Assembly: GCA_025934695.1 (NCBI GenBank)
Contig: JAICWS010000001.1
Location: forward strand, 62,001 to 126,000
Length of the DNA: 64,000 bases
From: Alphaproteobacteria bacterium
Lineage (GTDB): Bacteria > Pseudomonadota > Alphaproteobacteria > Micavibrionales > UBA2020
Direction: 5' to 3'
The position numbers were made by a program, and so were the translations under genes. Shown one piece after another: positions 9,630 through 18,431 of the stretch. The notes below the pieces were generated by a model that worked only from the letters and a program-made list of their open reading frames with translations, was not told the DNA's origin and made no database searches. How positions within the stretch are numbered: position 1 is the stretch's first letter; every line of letters begins with the position of its first letter.

Positions 9630-9905
9630 ATGATTTCTGAGAGCGTAATTATCTTCGGCGCGACGGGGAATGTGATCATGGTGATTAACGGCGAGCTGCC
9701 GAAAAACATCCCGATCATGTTCAAGGTAGGGGCCAGCAAGCTGGACCTCGTGACAGATGACAATGTTTTGTACTCGGAGAAGGGCCTCAGCCCTTATATA
9801 TGCCAGCGGCTGAGCCAGAAGAACGAGATCGGGTTGCTGGAAGTAAAAGATTCACAGAACCCACCCAAGCACTTGACGAATATCGCCTATCAATACGCGT
9901 CCTAG
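9630..9905 (+). CDS. Small hypothetical protein, 91 aa
   Basis: Unknown family. Predicted mainly beta-strand with short hydrophobic stretches (SVIIFGATGNVIMVING) and no signal peptide. GGGGAGG, 10 to 16 bases before the ATG, gives a good ribosome-binding site. The preceding 181 bases are AT-rich and probably hold its promoter, though I could not assign convincing -35/-10 boxes. The next gene starts 25 bases after the stop in the same direction, so the pair is likely one operon. Confidence 0.65.
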   Translation: MISESVIIFGATGNVIMVINGELPKNIPIMFKVGASKLDLVTDDNVLYSEKGLSPYICQRLSQKNEIGLLEVKDSQNPPKHLTNIAYQYAS

Positions 9906-9930
9906 CGGATAACCGAAAGGACCTTACATT

Positions 9931-10311
9931 ATGAACCCGGGTGATTCAGTGACTGACGCCGTCGGACCAAAAGCAGAAGTTGTCGGGAATACGCAGAGCG
10001 ACTTTTTCAAGGGCATCAATGCGTATATGCTCGGCAATATTCAATTGACCGTCGGCCAGGATTTGTCCGGCGCGCGCCCGATGATGGCCGGCATGAGCCT
10101 CGCGGAAGCCGCGGGCACCAGCGCAGAAGTTTACGGCAAAGGCGCGCTGACGGGCGTCGCGATGGGCCTGCTCGCCGAAGGCGGCGTCGAGGCCATGCAG
10201 ATGAATGCGACTGCGCCTTCCACCCCGAGCGTTCAACAACAGGTCGCGCCTGTCCAGGCGCCCGTGCGCCAGACGGCTTCCGTCTATACCAAGCCGCCGA
10301 AGATGGGCTAA
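9931..10311 (+). CDS. Ala/Gly-rich hypothetical protein, 126 aa
   Basis: Unrecognised protein. Residues about 45-90 are rich in Ala, Gly and Met (GMSLAEAAGTSAEVYGKGAL and following) and look like a small-residue helical region. The last 35 residues are Pro/Gln/Val/Ala-rich (VQQQVAPVQAPVRQ) and probably disordered. No clear signal peptide. GAAAGGA lies a few bases before the ATG. It follows the 91-residue unknown gene closely and ends seven bases before the convergent methyltransferase gene. Confidence 0.65.
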   Translation: MNPGDSVTDAVGPKAEVVGNTQSDFFKGINAYMLGNIQLTVGQDLSGARPMMAGMSLAEAAGTSAEVYGKGALTGVAMGLLAEGGVEAMQMNATAPSTPSVQQQVAPVQAPVRQTASVYTKPPKMG

Positions 10312-10318
10312 GCTTAAT

Positions 10319-11086
10319 TCACATATCGATTGCTTCAGCGGCGCTCAGGATCCTCTGGGCGCCGTCTGTGTATTGGCCGTTCTTTTCGTGAATGACGAGG
10401 CCGGCCTTCAGGACCAGCGGGGCATAACGCTCCTTGCGCGCGCGAACGATGATGCGCTTGGCATCATCTCCCGCCTTCGACCAGAGCGGATAAACCTCGA
10501 GGCTGCCGAACCAGCGGCGATGCTCGAGCGCTACCACGACATCGTCAAGCCGATCGGCGCGATGGATCATGACCAACGAACCCCCGTTCTTCAGTTTGCG
10601 GTGGGCATATTTGATCCAATCCAGCAGCCTGGCGCCCGAAGCTTCCTCGCCGTGTGAGATCGCCTTGTTCTGGCGGGGCGAGGGCGTATGGGTGCCGGCT
10701 TCCTGATAAGGTGGATTCATAAGAACAGCGTTGAAGTAATTCTCGGGAATGGCTTTTTCTGTTTTCAGGTCGCCGCGAAAGAAGTGACAGTGCTCGCCAA
10801 AACCATTCAGCGCCGCATTCTGATGCGCAAGGTCGATCAGCTCGCGCTGGATATCGAGGCCGACCAAGTGAATATGGGGATTTCTTGCCAGGACACATAA
10901 ACCTGCCGAGCCCACGCCGCAGCCGACGTCCAGCACATTGAAATTGTTTTTCAGGGGCGCGGCAGCGGCCAGGAAGACCGTGTCGAGCGAGGCATGGAAA
11001 CCGATCCGGGGCTGCAACAGCCGGACGCGCCCGCGCAGCAGGGTCGTCTCGATAACCTCGTTGCTGTTGTCATTCGTCTTCTTCAT
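10319..11086 (-). CDS. TrmN6-like class I methyltransferase (tRNA1Val adenine-N6 type)
   Basis: SAM-dependent methyltransferase of the YfiC/TrmN6 group, which methylates adenine 37 of tRNA1-Val in E. coli. The SAM-binding glycine loop VLDVGCGVGSAGLC and the catalytic NPPY of N6-adenine methylases (VLMNPPYQEAG) are both present. The frame is open to 11116, but the ATG at 11086 (MKKTND) is preferred; 11116 would deepen the overlap with the upstream DUF2007 gene. Either start overlaps that gene by 17 bases or more, so the two are probably co-transcribed. The exact substrate is inferred from the family only. Confidence 0.85.
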   Translation of the reverse strand: MKKTNDNSNEVIETTLLRGRVRLLQPRIGFHASLDTVFLAAAAPLKNNFNVLDVGCGVGSAGLCVLARNPHIHLVGLDIQRELIDLAHQNAALNGFGEHCHFFRGDLKTEKAIPENYFNAVLMNPPYQEAGTHTPSPRQNKAISHGEEASGARLLDWIKYAHRKLKNGGSLVMIHRADRLDDVVVALEHRRWFGSLEVYPLWSKAGDDAKRIIVRARKERYAPLVLKAGLVIHEKNGQYTDGAQRILSAAEAIDM

Positions 11087-11315
11087 ATTCCTCGTCTTCA
11101 TCGAACAGCCCGGCATCCTCGAGGACGTCGAGGGCGTCGTCCATATCGTCCTCTAATACCATAAAGCGGCAAGCGCTGATATCATCGCCGACCAAGTCGC
11201 CGACGAGGGAGTTAAGATGTTCACCGAAAACGAAATATCGGATGCCCGCAGAGTCGAGGAGCGACTTGACGAAGGAGACCTCGACGATATCCTGAGTTCT
11301 GAAAATTTCCTGCAT
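11070..11315 (-). CDS. DUF2007 family protein, 81 aa
   Basis: Small putative signal-transducing/metal-binding family protein. The core FVKSLLDSAGIRYFVFGEH followed by a CRFMVLEDDMDDALDVLED segment is the usual DUF2007 pattern, which resembles a PII/ACT-like alpha-beta fold. The last 12 residues are almost all Asp/Glu. It precedes and overlaps the TrmN6-like gene, an arrangement I recall from other alphaproteobacteria. It is divergent from the polyprenyl synthetase gene. Confidence 0.85.
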   Translation of the reverse strand: MQEIFRTQDIVEVSFVKSLLDSAGIRYFVFGEHLNSLVGDLVGDDISACRFMVLEDDMDDALDVLEDAGLFDEDEEYEEDE

Positions 11316-11389
11316 TAGCTATTAGTGTTGGCCCGGTTTTTTGCTATATCAATAGCGCAAAGGTTGAAAAACACAAGGCGCGGGGATAG

Positions 11390-12412
11390 ATGTCAGCCGT
11401 TTCCACCCAAGGAAAACCAGCCGTTCAACAAAAGGTCAACCCGCTCGAAAAGCTGGCCAAGGCCCTGCATGACGACCTGGCGGCGGTCAACGCCATCATC
11501 CTTGACCGCATGCGCTCCGATATTCCGCTGATCCCGCAACTTGCCGGTCACCTGATCGCGGCGGGCGGCAAGCGTATCCGCCCGGTGCTCACCCTCGCTT
11601 CCGCGGCGCTGTTCGGATACAAGGGTGCGCGCCAGCACAAACTGGCCGCCTCCGTCGAATTCATCCATACAGCGACCTTGCTCCATGATGACGTGGTGGA
11701 CGCCAGCGACCAGCGCCGGGGCCGCGCCTCGGCCAATGCCCTGTTCGGCAACGAGGCCGCCGTTCTTGTCGGCGACTTCCTGTTCAGCCGCTCGTTCCAG
11801 CTGATGGTCGAAGATGGCAATCTCGATGTATTGCGGATCCTCTCTAACGCCTCCGCCGTCATCGCCGAGGGCGAGGTGCTCCAGCTGTCTACGGCCAACA
11901 ACCTCGAGACGACCGAAGACCAGTACATGCAGGTCATCGGCGCCAAGACGGCCGAGCTGTTCGCGGCCGCATGCGAAGTCGGCGCCGTCATCGCGGAACG
12001 TTCGTCGGGCGAGTGCCGGACGATGCGCGAATATGGCCAATGCCTCGGCATCGCCTTCCAGATTTCCGACGACGTGCTGGATTACGCGGCGTCCGAAGAA
12101 CGCCTCGGCAAATCGCTGGGCGATGACTTCCGCGAAGGCAAGATGACGCTGCCCGTCATCAAGGCGCTGCAGCATGCGACCGACAAGGAACGCCGCTTCT
12201 GGAAGCGCTGCATGGAAGAGGTCAAGCAGGACGAGATCGACTTCAAGGAAGCCCTGCGCCTGCTGCAGGCCCACAACGCGCTGGACGTGTCGCTCGAAAC
12301 CGCGCGCCAGTTCGCCGCGCGCGGACGCCAGCTGCTCAAGGACCTGCCGACGCATCCCCTGCGCAACGAACTCGCCGAGCTCATTACCTTCGCAGTCGAG
12401 CGCGACTACTAG
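11390..12412 (+). CDS. ispB: Polyprenyl (octa-/decaprenyl) diphosphate synthase
   Basis: Trans-prenyltransferase that builds the isoprenoid tail of ubiquinone from isopentenyl diphosphate and farnesyl diphosphate. The first Asp-rich motif is LLHDDVVDASDQRRG (Asp100, Asp101, Asp104) and the second is QISDDVLDYAASEE, near residue 225. Both bind the magnesium/diphosphate. The GGKRIRP motif near residue 60 is also intact. The 340-residue length is normal for long-chain enzymes. Product chain length cannot be read from sequence; C10 is common in alphaproteobacteria. Divergent from the DUF2007/methyltransferase pair and convergent with the HExxH gene. Confidence 0.93.
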   Translation: MSAVSTQGKPAVQQKVNPLEKLAKALHDDLAAVNAIILDRMRSDIPLIPQLAGHLIAAGGKRIRPVLTLASAALFGYKGARQHKLAASVEFIHTATLLHDDVVDASDQRRGRASANALFGNEAAVLVGDFLFSRSFQLMVEDGNLDVLRILSNASAVIAEGEVLQLSTANNLETTEDQYMQVIGAKTAELFAAACEVGAVIAERSSGECRTMREYGQCLGIAFQISDDVLDYAASEERLGKSLGDDFREGKMTLPVIKALQHATDKERRFWKRCMEEVKQDEIDFKEALRLLQAHNALDVSLETARQFAARGRQLLKDLPTHPLRNELAELITFAVERDY

Positions 12413-12435
12413 TTTTCAATTCAGGTATCGCGACA

Positions 12436-13680
12436 TTACGCCGAGGGCTTCGGTTGCTGCGGCGGGCGCGGCACGTCGAGGCGGTCGGGCGCGGGGTGGT
12501 ATTCCTTCGTCATGAAGCCCAGATCGACCTTGTCGAGGTCGAACTTGCGGTCGATGATCTTGCCGCCCGCGGTCTGGTTGAAGTACTCGATGGAGCGGAC
12601 GAAAGCGGCTGCAGCCTTCTTCATGCCGGGATCTTCATTCAGCAGCCCGTCCCGTTGCATCGCGAGCGTCAGGTAGAAATAGCGGTTGCCGGTCGACATG
12701 GCGGCGGGGAAGTTGCGGTCGTTCCGGACATCGGCTTCTTCCAGCACATCGTGCAGGCGCCTGAAGTCGGCCGCGTCCTCGTACGAGTCGAAGATGCGCT
12801 CGCCGCCGCGTTCCAGGGTGAAGGTCGAGACATGCGCTTGGTCACCGCCCATCGTCGCATTCAGCACGCGGGCATTCGCCACGATCATTTCGGCCTCGTT
12901 CAGGAGTTTCGGGTCCACACCGCGGGACTGGAGAACCCTGAAAGCGTAAAGATCGGCATCAGCTTCGTTGGCGGTGATATAGGCGCGCTTGTCCTGGTCG
13001 CCGTGACGCGCCTCGTGGAGCATCACGAATTCGAACAGCACGTCGCGCAGGTCCTGGCGGTCGTTCCGGAACGTCAATTTGCCGCCGTCGACGCCCGAGA
13101 AGTCGTCGAGGAACCCGTTCAGTGAAAATTCGCCGGGCGGACGAATGAAATTGACGCGATCCGACAGCTTGTCGTTCGTCGTCATCGAATAGGCATCAAG
13201 CTGGTTGTTGTGGATCATATCCGAGAAACCCTTCCATAGGGCACCCGTATAGACGAAGGGCGTTTCGATGGCGAGCGGAATGGCGGCGAGGTGGGTCAGT
13301 TTCATCTCCTCGTGCCAGCTGATAGCGACTTCGCGGCCCGCGAGGTGGAACGGGTAGAGCGGATTGAAACGGTCATAGACGCGGATCTCGCCAGTCGAAT
13401 AGTTTTGCGACAGGTTGTTGTCATACCCGCGCGCCGACATGAAATCGTCGAACTTCGTGCTGACGAGATCGGGCGCCGATTGCAGCACCGTCGAGAGCGC
13501 GGCGGAGGCGAGAAAGATGTTGCGCAAGCGCTTGTAGATCTTGCGGCGGTGATGCTTTTCGATCGCCTTGCGCAGCGGCTTGTTGTTCAGCAGTTCTTGC
13601 GGGATCTGCGGCTGGGCCTTGCGTTTGAAGATGTCGCGCAGGCGAAATTCCTTGAGCTTCTTCTTCAGGTTGTCGAACAT
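12436..13680 (-). CDS. Putative zinc metallopeptidase-like protein (HEARH), 414 aa
   Basis: Carries an HExxH zinc motif (VMLHEARHGDQ) followed about 15 residues later by ANEADADLYAF, whose Glu fits the third ligand of gluzincin-type peptidases. This resembles a DUF6782-type putative metallopeptidase, but I am not certain of the family. The N-terminal 45 residues are Lys/Arg-rich, followed by one weak hydrophobic stretch (NIFLASAALSTVLQS), so it may be anchored or exported; no clean signal peptide is visible. The C-terminus is Pro-rich. Convergent with the polyprenyl synthase gene. Substrate unknown. Confidence 0.7.
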   Translation of the reverse strand: MFDNLKKKLKEFRLRDIFKRKAQPQIPQELLNNKPLRKAIEKHHRRKIYKRLRNIFLASAALSTVLQSAPDLVSTKFDDFMSARGYDNNLSQNYSTGEIRVYDRFNPLYPFHLAGREVAISWHEEMKLTHLAAIPLAIETPFVYTGALWKGFSDMIHNNQLDAYSMTTNDKLSDRVNFIRPPGEFSLNGFLDDFSGVDGGKLTFRNDRQDLRDVLFEFVMLHEARHGDQDKRAYITANEADADLYAFRVLQSRGVDPKLLNEAEMIVANARVLNATMGGDQAHVSTFTLERGGERIFDSYEDAADFRRLHDVLEEADVRNDRNFPAAMSTGNRYFYLTLAMQRDGLLNEDPGMKKAAAAFVRSIEYFNQTAGGKIIDRKFDLDKVDLGFMTKEYHPAPDRLDVPRPPQQPKPSA

Positions 13681-13796
13681 GGCGGCCGCCTTTTTTCGGA
13701 GAAAAACTGGCAGGAAGCCTATCCGAGCAAAGCGCTTATGTCAACGTTATGGATTTACATAAATTAGAAGAAAGCGAGGGGGCGAAATCGCGCGGT

Positions 13797-14567
13797 CTAG
13801 GCCCGGAATTGCGCGAGGATCGGCGTATGGTCGGAAGCCTTTTCGAGTCCACGCGGTTCGGCGTCGATGACGCAGCTTTCCAGTGCGTCCGCCGCCTGCG
13901 GCGAGCAGAGGATATGGTCGATGCGGATGCCGTGATTACGCGGCCAGGCGCCCGCCTGATAGTCCCAGAACGTAAACTGGTGGTCTTTGTCGTTGAAAAC
14001 GCGGAAGGCGTCGGTATAGCCGAGATTGAGCAGCGTGCGAAACTTGCGGCGGCTTTCGAGGCGGAAGAGCGCATCGTCCTGCCAGGCCACGGGGTCGTGG
14101 CAGTCGCGCCCTTCGGGAATGATGTTGAAATCCCCGGCAAGGACGACGGGACGCTGCTGCGCCAGCAGGCTCTTTCCGTGCGCGATGAGCCGGTCGAACC
14201 ATTTCAGCTTGTACGGATATTTTTCAGTGTCGACCGGATTGCCGTTGGGAAGATAGATCGAGGCGATGCGAATGCCGCGCACGGTCGCCTCGATATACCG
14301 AGATTGCTCGTCCGTGTCATCCCCGGGTAGGCCGTTCTTTACCTGGTCGATTTTCAGCTTCGAGAGGATCGCGACGCCGTTCCAGCTCTTCTGTCCGAAA
14401 ACGGCGGTGTTATAGCCCGCGTCTTTGAACTCCGCCTCGGGGAAGTTCTCGTCTGTGCATTTCAATTCCTGGAGCAGCAGCACGTCGGGCTGCTGCGCTT
14501 TCAGCCACGCCAGAACATTGGGCAGGCGCGTTCTGATGGAATTGATGTTCCAGCTCGCGATTTTCAT
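13797..14567 (-). CDS. xthA: Exodeoxyribonuclease III (AP endonuclease)
   Basis: Base-excision-repair enzyme of the EEP/ExoIII fold that cuts abasic sites and removes 3' blocking groups. Diagnostic parts: N-terminal KIASWNINSIRTRLPNVL, the metal-ligand LLLQELK, the AGDFNIIPEGRD loop with catalytic Asp/Asn, and C-terminal SDHTPILAQF with the catalytic Asp-His. 256 residues matches the family. It starts five bases after the stop of the DUF899 gene, so the two are probably co-transcribed. Confidence 0.95.
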   Translation of the reverse strand: MKIASWNINSIRTRLPNVLAWLKAQQPDVLLLQELKCTDENFPEAEFKDAGYNTAVFGQKSWNGVAILSKLKIDQVKNGLPGDDTDEQSRYIEATVRGIRIASIYLPNGNPVDTEKYPYKLKWFDRLIAHGKSLLAQQRPVVLAGDFNIIPEGRDCHDPVAWQDDALFRLESRRKFRTLLNLGYTDAFRVFNDKDHQFTFWDYQAGAWPRNHGIRIDHILCSPQAADALESCVIDAEPRGLEKASDHTPILAQFRA

Positions 14568-14572
14568 GCCGG

Positions 14573-15223
14573 TTATTTTTTGTACTTATACTTCGGCGAC
14601 CAGTCGTCGGCGCCGTTTTTGAGCAGGTCGAACAGGTGCCAGACGCTGCAATAGGGATCGCCGGGGCCGAGCGTGTCGTTTGCGATATTGTAGATCTTGC
14701 CTTTCTCGCGATAGAAGGTCGAGACGCCCGGGCTGACGTCGCCGTGTTTATCCTCGAAGCCGAGGTACTTCTTGAACTCGCTGCCGTGGCTCGAAAAGGT
14801 CTTGAAGCGCCAGTTGCGGCTCTTCGCGAATTTCTTCAGGTCCGCAGGCTTGTCGGGGGACACAAGCGCGAAGCCCGCGCGGTTCTCGAGATGCTCGGTA
14901 AAACCGTTGAACCCATCGGCCCAGAGCGTGCAGTAGGGGCAGGACTTGCCCATGTTCTGGATCACGATCAGCTCGTCGTGCTTGCCGAAGAGCTTCGAGA
15001 GCGTCGTCTTTTTGCCGTCGGGGGTGACGAGTGGGAAATCCTTCACTTCATGCCAGCCATGGACGCCGTCACGCGCGGGGACGCCGGGCCTGCCGCCGCG
15101 GGCGTTCGACCATTCGCGGTTCAGTTCGACGAGGCGCTCGCGCGCTTCTTTAAGCTGAGCGGAAAGTGCCTGGTGTTCCTTCTCGAAGTCGCGGTTGCGG
15201 TTGGCGGCGGCGGATTTTTTCAT
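14573..15223 (-). CDS. DUF899 family thioredoxin-like protein
   Basis: Thioredoxin-fold protein with a CPYC active-site-like motif in the context GKSCPYCTLWADG, typical of the DUF899 family of putative dithiol-disulfide oxidoreductases. The N-terminal 45 residues form a charged helix (KEHQALSAQLKEARERLVEL). No signal peptide, so it is likely cytoplasmic. 216 residues. The C-terminus is Lys/Tyr-rich. It lies upstream of and close to xthA, with an REP-like doublet on its other side. Confidence 0.85.
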   Translation of the reverse strand: MKKSAAANRNRDFEKEHQALSAQLKEARERLVELNREWSNARGGRPGVPARDGVHGWHEVKDFPLVTPDGKKTTLSKLFGKHDELIVIQNMGKSCPYCTLWADGFNGFTEHLENRAGFALVSPDKPADLKKFAKSRNWRFKTFSSHGSEFKKYLGFEDKHGDVSPGVSTFYREKGKIYNIANDTLGPGDPYCSVWHLFDLLKNGADDWSPKYKYKK

Positions 15224-15266
15224 GGTTGAAGCTCCTTAAATGAATGCTGTGGAATAATAGCAGTTC

Positions 15267-15365
15267 GTCATTCCCGCGAAAGCGGGAATCCAGACAACAT
15301 TCGTCCGGATGACATAGTATGCTCATGCCTTAACCGTTATGGATTCCCGCTTGCGCGGGAACGAC
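15267..15365. repeat. REP-like inverted doublet 1
   Basis: Two copies of a palindromic unit in opposite orientation. The left arm is ATTCCCGCGAAAGCGGGAAT (15270-15289), flanked by GTC and CCAG. The right arm is TTCCCGCTTGCGCGGGAA (15344-15361), flanked by TGGA and CGAC. Each arm is a hairpin and the pair can form one long inverted repeat. It sits between the DUF899 gene and ilvE, both on the minus strand, and may serve as ilvE transcription end. Confidence 0.85.
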
Positions 15366-15369
15366 GCGC

Positions 15370-16278
15370 TCAACTCGCCGCTTTCTTTTGCTGGGCGGCT
15401 GCCGGCGGCATGCGCACGAGCTTTTCGTATTCTTCCCGGATGCGGCGGGTGACGGGTCCGACGGCATAGGTCTTGTCATCGATCTTGCCGATGGGCGTGA
15501 CCTCCGCCGCAGTGCCGGTCGCGAAGCATTCATCGGCTTCTTTCAGCTCTTCCGGCTTGATATGGCGCTCGGTGACCTTGTAGCCAAGGCTCCGCGCGAG
15601 ATCGATGACGGTCAGGCGCGTGATGCCGTTCAGGATGCAGTCGGTAATCGGTGTGTGCAGCTCGCCGTTCTTGATCATGAAGAAGTTCGCGCCGGTCAGC
15701 TCGGCGACATAGCCACGATAATCGTGCATCAGCGCGTCGGTGTAGCCAGCCTTGTCCGCTTCGTGCTTGGACAGGGTACAGATCATATAAAGGCCGCAGG
15801 CTTTGGCCGTGACGGGCGCCATGTCGGGCGCGGGGCGGCGCCAGCGCGAGGTCTTAATGGTGATGCCTTTTTCGCGCATCTCGGGGCTGAAGTAGCTCGG
15901 CCAGTCCCAGGCGGCGACGGCGAGGTGGATCTTCGTCTGCTGGGCGGCGACCCCCATCTGCTCGGGGCCGCGCCAGGCGAGGGGACGGATATAGGCGTCG
16001 ACCAGCTTGTTCGCCTTCACCGCTTCAATGCAGGCCTGACTGATCTGCTCGAGCGTATAGGTGATTTTCATATCCATCGTTTTGCAGCCCTCGAGCAGGC
16101 GCTGGCTGTGGTCGTTGAGCTTGAAAATATTGCCGCCGTAGCATCGGACGCCTTCGAAAACGCCGGAACCATAGTGCAGGGCGTGGGTCAGGAAATGAAC
16201 CTTCGCGTCGCGCCAGGGGACCAGCTTTCCGTCGAACCAGATTTGTCCGTCGCGATCATCGTAGGGTATCATTGCCAT
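15370..16278 (-). CDS. ilvE: Branched-chain amino acid aminotransferase
   Basis: PLP enzyme (fold type IV) catalysing the last step of Val, Leu and Ile synthesis and the first step of their breakdown. Family features: HALHYGSGVFEGVRCYGG near residue 35, the catalytic Lys in TDALMHDYRGYVAEL context, and the ITRLTVIDLARSLGYKV region. The frame is open far upstream to 17136, but family homology starts at MAMIPYDDRDG, and the ATG at 16278 is preceded by AGGAAAACCCACC. This gives 302 residues, the normal size. Divergent from the response-regulator gene, with 87 bases between. Confidence 0.94.
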   Translation of the reverse strand: MAMIPYDDRDGQIWFDGKLVPWRDAKVHFLTHALHYGSGVFEGVRCYGGNIFKLNDHSQRLLEGCKTMDMKITYTLEQISQACIEAVKANKLVDAYIRPLAWRGPEQMGVAAQQTKIHLAVAAWDWPSYFSPEMREKGITIKTSRWRRPAPDMAPVTAKACGLYMICTLSKHEADKAGYTDALMHDYRGYVAELTGANFFMIKNGELHTPITDCILNGITRLTVIDLARSLGYKVTERHIKPEELKEADECFATGTAAEVTPIGKIDDKTYAVGPVTRRIREEYEKLVRMPPAAAQQKKAAS

Positions 16279-16365
16279 GGTGGGTTTTCCTGTATAAAAG
16301 GTGCATTTTAGCCGCGGACATACTATCCTGAATCCGCTCGGTTCTACAACCCTAAAAATGGGATT

Positions 16366-17079
16366 ATGAATAAACCTAAGGCCGAAATCGAACCTGACAA
16401 GAAGCCGCACATCCTGGTCGTCGACGACGACGAACGCCTGCGCGAGCTTCTGTCGCGATTCCTGGTCGAAAACGGCTTCCTTGTCACGACGGCCACAGAC
16501 GCAAAGGAAGCCCGCGACATCCTCAAATATCTGTCCTATGACCTGATGATCTTCGACGTCATGATGCCCGGCGAGGACGGCATGGCGCTGACCAAGGCCC
16601 TGAAAAAGCAAGGCATGGCAACGCCCATCCTGCTGCTGACCGCCTTGGGGGAGATCGAATCCCGCATCAGCGGATTTGAAGCGGGGGCGGACGATTACCT
16701 GCCCAAGCCCTTCGAGCCGCGCGAATTGCTGCTGCGCATCAATGCCATCCTGCGGCGCGTCGCCGCCAAGCCGCCGGAGAAGGATGCCCCGGTGCGCTTC
16801 GGCAAATGGCAACTCGATCTTGAGCGCGGCGAGCTCGCATCCTCCGAAGAGCGTGTCGCGCTGACGTCGGTCGAGCATACGCTGCTCAAGGCGCTGGCCA
16901 GCAAAAAGGGCGAGGTCATCAGCCGGGAAGAATTGGCGGCACTCTGCAATATGAGCGCGAACGAGCGCACTATCGATGTGCAGATCACCCGCCTGCGCAA
17001 GAAAGTCGAGGAAGACCCGAAGCTGCCACGGTATATCCAGACGGTGCGCGGGAAAGGATACGTGCTGTGGTCGGATTGA
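16366..17079 (+). CDS. OmpR-family DNA-binding response regulator
   Basis: Two-component response regulator. The receiver domain (residues about 14-130) has the acidic pocket VVDDDER, the phospho-acceptor Asp64 in MIFDVMMPGEDG and Lys114 in LPKPFEP. The winged-helix output domain (about 138-235) ends with RTIDVQITRLRKKVEEDPKLPRYIQTVRGKGYVL, typical of OmpR/PhoB regulators. The stop overlaps the ATG of the kinase gene by one base (TGATG). Which genes it controls cannot be read from the window; the downstream prepilin-like gene is an obvious candidate member of the same transcript. Confidence 0.93.
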   Translation: MNKPKAEIEPDKKPHILVVDDDERLRELLSRFLVENGFLVTTATDAKEARDILKYLSYDLMIFDVMMPGEDGMALTKALKKQGMATPILLLTALGEIESRISGFEAGADDYLPKPFEPRELLLRINAILRRVAAKPPEKDAPVRFGKWQLDLERGELASSEERVALTSVEHTLLKALASKKGEVISREELAALCNMSANERTIDVQITRLRKKVEEDPKLPRYIQTVRGKGYVLWSD

Positions 17080-18422
17080 TGAATTACTCCGCCAAACAGC
17101 TTCGCCGCCGCCTGCTGCCGCGCACGCTGTTCGCACGGTCGCTGATGATCCTGAGCGTGCCGATCCTCCTGCTGCAGATGATCGTCGCCTATGTGTTCTT
17201 CGACCGGCACTGGGACGCGATGAGCGACAAGCTCGTCTTCGCGCTGGCGGGCGAGATCCAGATGATTTCCGATCGCCTCGTCACGGCAAGTCCCGACCAG
17301 GTCAAGGGCATCATCGCCGAAACCTCGAAGAGCCTCGACATCATGGTAACGGTCGAGAACGGCAAGCATAATCTTGAATCGCCGGAGCTCTCCTTCCAGA
17401 AATTCACCTGGTTCGACATCGCCGAGAAGCTCCAGGAACAACTCACTGCCAAGCTGGGCCGACCTTTCACCATCCGTCCCTACGAGAAGGACAAGTGGTT
17501 CGAGGTCGTCGTCCGCCTGAATGGCGGCAGGGACGCGCACTTCGTCTGCCCTGACCGGCGGCTGTTTAGCGCGACGACCTATATCTTCATCCTCTGGCTC
17601 ATCGGCAGCGCCGCCGTGTTGCTGGGCATCGCGATGCTGTTCATGCGCAACCAGATCCGCCCGATCATGCGCCTGGCCGTCGCCGCTGAAAAGCTCGGCA
17701 AGGGACAGGATGTGCCGGACTTCGCGCCCTCAGGCGCGTCGGAAGTGCGGCGCGCTTCCAAAGCCTTCCTCCAGATGAAGGACCGGCTCAAGCGACAGAT
17801 GGAGCAGCGCACGGCGATGCTGAGCGGCGTTTCTCACGACTTGCGCACGCCCTTGACGCGCATGAAGCTGCAGCTTGCCATGTCATCGGCGCATGGTCAG
17901 GAATCCGACAACCTGCGCCAGGACGTCGAGGAAATGGAGCGGATGATCGAGGGCTATCTTGCTTTCGCGCGCGGGGAGGGCGACGAGGCGGTCGAGATGA
18001 CCGACCTGCGCCCCATGCTCGAGCGTATCATCGTGCGCGCGCGGCGGCAGGGCTGCGACGTGAAGGAAGAAATCGCCGGGCGTCTCATGATCAAGGTGCG
18101 CCCCGTGGCGGTCGAGCGCGCTATCGCCAATATCGTCACCAATTCCTGCAAATACGGCAAGCACGTTTGGGTCGCGGCGCGGACGGAAGAAGACCATATC
18201 GAGATCGCGGTCGACGATGATGGCCCCGGCATCGCCCCGGACCTGCGCGAGGAAGTGTTCAAACCCTTCTTTCGCGTCGAGAAATCGCGCAACAAGAAAA
18301 CGGGGGGCGTCGGCCTGGGCCTGTCCATCGCCCGCGACATCGTCCACAGCCATGGCGGGGAAATCCAGCTCGACGACAGCCGGCACGGCGGGTTGCGCGC
18401 CGTCATACGATTACCTTTGTAG
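17079..18422 (+). CDS. EnvZ-like membrane sensor histidine kinase
   Basis: Partner kinase of the preceding regulator. Two membrane segments (SLMILSVPILLLQMIVAYVF near residue 28 and IFILWLIGSAAVLLGIAML near residue 170) enclose a periplasmic sensor of about 120 residues. HAMP linker, then the phospho-acceptor His (about residue 253) in GVSHDLRTPLTRMK, the N box NIVTNSCKYGKH, the G1 box DDDGPGIAP and the G2 box GGVGLGLSIARDIV. The ATG at 17079 overlaps the regulator stop; a GTG at 17067 is possible but less likely. The next gene begins within ten bases of its stop. Confidence 0.93.
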   Translation: MNYSAKQLRRRLLPRTLFARSLMILSVPILLLQMIVAYVFFDRHWDAMSDKLVFALAGEIQMISDRLVTASPDQVKGIIAETSKSLDIMVTVENGKHNLESPELSFQKFTWFDIAEKLQEQLTAKLGRPFTIRPYEKDKWFEVVVRLNGGRDAHFVCPDRRLFSATTYIFILWLIGSAAVLLGIAMLFMRNQIRPIMRLAVAAEKLGKGQDVPDFAPSGASEVRRASKAFLQMKDRLKRQMEQRTAMLSGVSHDLRTPLTRMKLQLAMSSAHGQESDNLRQDVEEMERMIEGYLAFARGEGDEAVEMTDLRPMLERIIVRARRQGCDVKEEIAGRLMIKVRPVAVERAIANIVTNSCKYGKHVWVAARTEEDHIEIAVDDDGPGIAPDLREEVFKPFFRVEKSRNKKTGGVGLGLSIARDIVHSHGGEIQLDDSRHGGLRAVIRLPL

Positions 18423-18431
18423 GGAATGGCG

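Noticed and set aside
15267-15365. CRISPR-like repeat
   Set aside because: Only two inverted palindromic arms per locus, no direct repeats with spacers and no cas genes; the pattern fits REP doublets.
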